A stretch of 24,734 bases of DNA, from contig USGG01000026.1 in assembly GCA_900554215.1 (NCBI GenBank), positions 1-24,734 of the forward strand, in the 5' to 3' direction. The stretch is from an uncultured Megasphaera sp. (GTDB lineage: Bacteria; Bacillota; Negativicutes; Veillonellales; Megasphaeraceae). Position 1 is the first letter of the stretch. Each line of letters begins with the position of its first letter. Of the stretch, positions 22,759 through 24,734 are shown in pieces. The notes below the pieces were generated by a model, which searched no databases, was not told where the DNA came from, and was given only the letters and a program-made list of their open reading frames with translations. The translations under genes and the position numbers were made by a program.

Positions 22759-23802
22759 TTATTCTTCCGCCTCAGACGTAAATCCGCCTTTATGGCCTTC
22801 GTCCTTCGCCGGCGCCGGCTTCGCCTTGGGGATGCCGGCCTGGGCCACAGCCGAGCGCATTTCCGTATCAGCCATGATATTTTTCATATTATAGTAGTCC
22901 ATCACGCCAAGTGTTCCGTCCCGCAGGGCCTGAGCCAAGGCCAAGGGAACTTCCGCCTGTGCTTCGACGACTTTGGCCTGCATTTCCTGGGTATAAGCCT
23001 GCATTTCCTGTTCCTTCGCTACAGCCATGGCCCGCCGTTCTTCCGCTTTGGCCTGGGCGATCTGCTTATCCGCTTCCGCCTGGTCCGTCTGGAGGCGCGC
23101 GCCGATGTTGCGGCCTACGTCGACATCGGCAATATCGATAGACAGGATTTCAAAGGCCGTACCGGCGTCGAGGCCCTTGTTCAGCACGGTCTTGGAAATT
23201 TCATCGGGATTTTCCAGCACCTGCGAATGGTCGCTGGCCGAGCCGACGCTGGTAACGATGCCTTCGCCGACACGGGCGATGACCGTCGCTTCGCCGGCGC
23301 CGCCGACGAGGCGGTCGATATTGGCCCGGACCGTCACGCGGGCCCGTACTTTCAGCTCGATGCCGTTTTGGGCGACAGCCGAAATAAAGGGCGTTTCAAT
23401 GACCTTGGGGTTGACGCTCATCTGCACGGCTTCCAGTACGTCGCGGCCGGCCAAATCGATGGCGCAGGCCCGTTCAAAGGTCAGGGCCATCGTAGCCCGG
23501 TGCGCCGCAATAAGGGCGTCGACGACCCGGTCTACGTCGCCGCCGGCCAGATAATGGGCTTCCAGCTGGTTGGCATTGACGTTGAGGCCCGCTTTATTCG
23601 CCTTGACCAGCGGCAGGATAATCTTCGACGGCACGACGCGGCGCAGGCGCATGCCGATGAGATTTACGATGCCGACGGACACGCCGGCAGCCATGGCCGA
23701 AATCCACAGGCCGATAGGCACGAAGTGCAGAAACAGGGATATGGCCACAATGGATATGACGATGACGATAATCGGTACGGCAAGAACTGATAATATGGAC
23801 AT
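22759..23802 (-). CDS. floA: Flotillin-like protein FloA
   Basis: FloA is an SPFH-domain scaffold of bacterial functional membrane microdomains. The 347-residue product starts with a hydrophobic hairpin (about residues 5-50) that inserts into the membrane from the inside, then the SPFH core (about 55-220, with VPSKIILPLVKANKAGLNV and GIELKVRARVTVRANIDRLV), and an Ala/Glu-rich coiled coil (about 235-300, QAEADKQIAQAKAEERRAM). The end is a charged tail. AAAGGAGGTACCTT precedes the ATG. It lies 12 bases after nfeD, the usual partner, matching the Bacillus yqeZ-yqfA arrangement. Confidence 0.95.
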   Translation of the reverse strand: MSILSVLAVPIIVIVISIVAISLFLHFVPIGLWISAMAAGVSVGIVNLIGMRLRRVVPSKIILPLVKANKAGLNVNANQLEAHYLAGGDVDRVVDALIAAHRATMALTFERACAIDLAGRDVLEAVQMSVNPKVIETPFISAVAQNGIELKVRARVTVRANIDRLVGGAGEATVIARVGEGIVTSVGSASDHSQVLENPDEISKTVLNKGLDAGTAFEILSIDIADVDVGRNIGARLQTDQAEADKQIAQAKAEERRAMAVAKEQEMQAYTQEMQAKVVEAQAEVPLALAQALRDGTLGVMDYYNMKNIMADTEMRSAVAQAGIPKAKPAPAKDEGHKGGFTSEAEE

Positions 23803-23814
23803 AAGGTACCTCCT

Positions 23815-24734
23815 TTACTCGCTGCGTTTGGGAACCGGCTCGACGACGACGCGCGTCCCTTCTACTTCTACAACGCGCACTTCTACGTCCCGCTCGATGA
23901 ACGAACCTGCCGATACGGCGTCGACTCGCTCCTTGCCGATGCGGATGGTGCCGGCCGGCCGTAAAATAGTAATGGTTTTTCCCCGCTGATACAGGTACTT
24001 GCTCTTATCAGACTGGGACGAATAGCCTTTCTCCTTCGTCGACTGCGTCGTCAGCATGAACTTCGCCGCCAGCCGGCTCTTCGGCAGACGCTTGCCGACA
24101 AAATAAAACAAAACTAAAGACAAGACGGTTCCGCCGGCTAAAATGTAGACAGAATCTATAGTCGCCCCCAGCGTATAAAATAAGCTGCCGAAGAGCAGCA
24201 GCACGCCCAAGACGCCGAAAATCCCCATGCCGGGAGACAGGATTTCCATCCCGACGAAGAACAGGCTGCCGATAAACGCGCCTAAGACGATCAGGCTGTC
24301 GCCCAGGGAATCTTCGCCGGATAAGAACAGCAGGCCGCCTAAGATGATGGCCGTGATGATGCCTACGCCGATGCCGGCAGTCTTGATTTCTACGAAAATC
24401 GCCATCAGGATGAGGGCGATGACGACCATGCGGACGTACTCGTTCTGCAGGATGCCGATGATGCTGTCCTTCCAGCTCTTTTCTTCATACTGCACCGATG
24501 CGTCGCCCAAGCTGAACAGCTTCAGCGCTTCTTCCGGCGAATTGGCCGTCCCTTCGGAAATGCCGAGTTCCTTGGCCTGCGTATCCGACAAGGACAATAT
24601 CTCGCCGGGCTCGGCGTAGTCGGGATAGCCGTGGGTCTTGTCGACCATGGCTTCAGCTACGCGGGGATTGTGCCCCATGTGGGAAGCTGTCGCGCTGAAT
24701 TCCGATTTCATAGCGGCGATATTTTTCTCCGTAT
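23815..24734 (-). CDS. NfeD family membrane protein (5' part outside window)
   Basis: The reading frame is open through the window edge at 24734, so the N-terminus is missing; an internal ATG at 24711 is not the start. The visible part begins in the end of a ClpP-like serine protease domain (SHMGHNPRVAEAMVDKT), continues with about five membrane segments (IILGGLLFLSGED, LFFVGMEILSPGMGIFGVLG) and ends with the NfeD OB-fold (GKTITILRPAGTIRIGKERV). This is the long NfeD form, YqeZ-like, which works with flotillins in membrane microdomains. floA follows after 12 bases. Confidence 0.92.
   Translation of the reverse strand, partial: TEKNIAAMKSEFSATASHMGHNPRVAEAMVDKTHGYPDYAEPGEILSLSDTQAKELGISEGTANSPEEALKLFSLGDASVQYEEKSWKDSIIGILQNEYVRMVVIALILMAIFVEIKTAGIGVGIITAIILGGLLFLSGEDSLGDSLIVLGAFIGSLFFVGMEILSPGMGIFGVLGVLLLFGSLFYTLGATIDSVYILAGGTVLSLVLFYFVGKRLPKSRLAAKFMLTTQSTKEKGYSSQSDKSKYLYQRGKTITILRPAGTIRIGKERVDAVSAGSFIERDVEVRVVEVEGTRVVVEPVPKRSE

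Overview
The window comes from a low-to-mid-GC, anaerobic, Gram-negative-type Firmicute. The most likely group is the Negativicutes (Veillonellales, Megasphaera or a near relative). This is inferred from two tandem SLH-domain exported proteins, a minimal two-gene SufC/SufB-type Fe-S system, an AbfD/HpaB-family flavo-Fe-S enzyme with its own sigma-54 activator, an RseC-family protein, and a FloA/NfeD pair. No rRNA, tRNA, CRISPR array, insertion sequence or phage gene was seen. Nearly all genes lie on the minus strand; two single genes (3455-4474 and 17322-17993) are on the plus strand.

Layout, left to right. 1-1571: Holliday-junction genes ruvA (cut by the window edge) and ruvC, then the yceD-rpmF ribosome-assembly pair with a consensus promoter and a terminator. 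1676-3331: a TGS/ThrRS-like/uridine-kinase fusion. 3455-4958: a plus-strand membrane-anchored unknown convergent with an RseC-family gene, separated by a bidirectional terminator. 5250-8784: an AbfD-like [4Fe-4S]/FAD enzyme and a PAS-AAA+-HTH sigma-54 activator, with a -24/-12-like site and a repeated palindrome between them. 8904-10558: SmsC/SmsB-type Fe-S assembly genes. 10773-14110: a metal P-type ATPase preceded by two HMA2-like proteins and a small membrane protein, behind a strong promoter with a Fur/PerR-like box. 14278-17142: galU and a membrane-anchored protein carrying six DETxV-type threonine motifs. 17322-17993: a HAD phosphatase. 18060-20329: two paralogous SLH proteins. 20442-24734: asparaginase, an alpha/beta hydrolase, a small Pro/Ala-rich membrane protein, floA and a partial nfeD, probably one or two operons.

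The most interesting regions are four. (1) The AbfD homologue keeps all four Fe-S ligands but has replaced the catalytic Glu/Tyr/Glu residues known from 4-hydroxybutyryl-CoA dehydratase, and it appears to be under dedicated sigma-54 control. (2) The metal cluster has three HMA-like domains in a row, none with CxxC, and an ATPase with SCGLKL where CPx is usual. (3) The DETxV array protein looks like a multi-site phospho-threonine/FHA docking platform. (4) The paired SLH proteins share a C-terminal domain that recalls bacterial protease pro-domains. No intergenic stretch exceeds about 300 bases; the longest (4959-5249) holds a promoter, three palindromes and a terminator.
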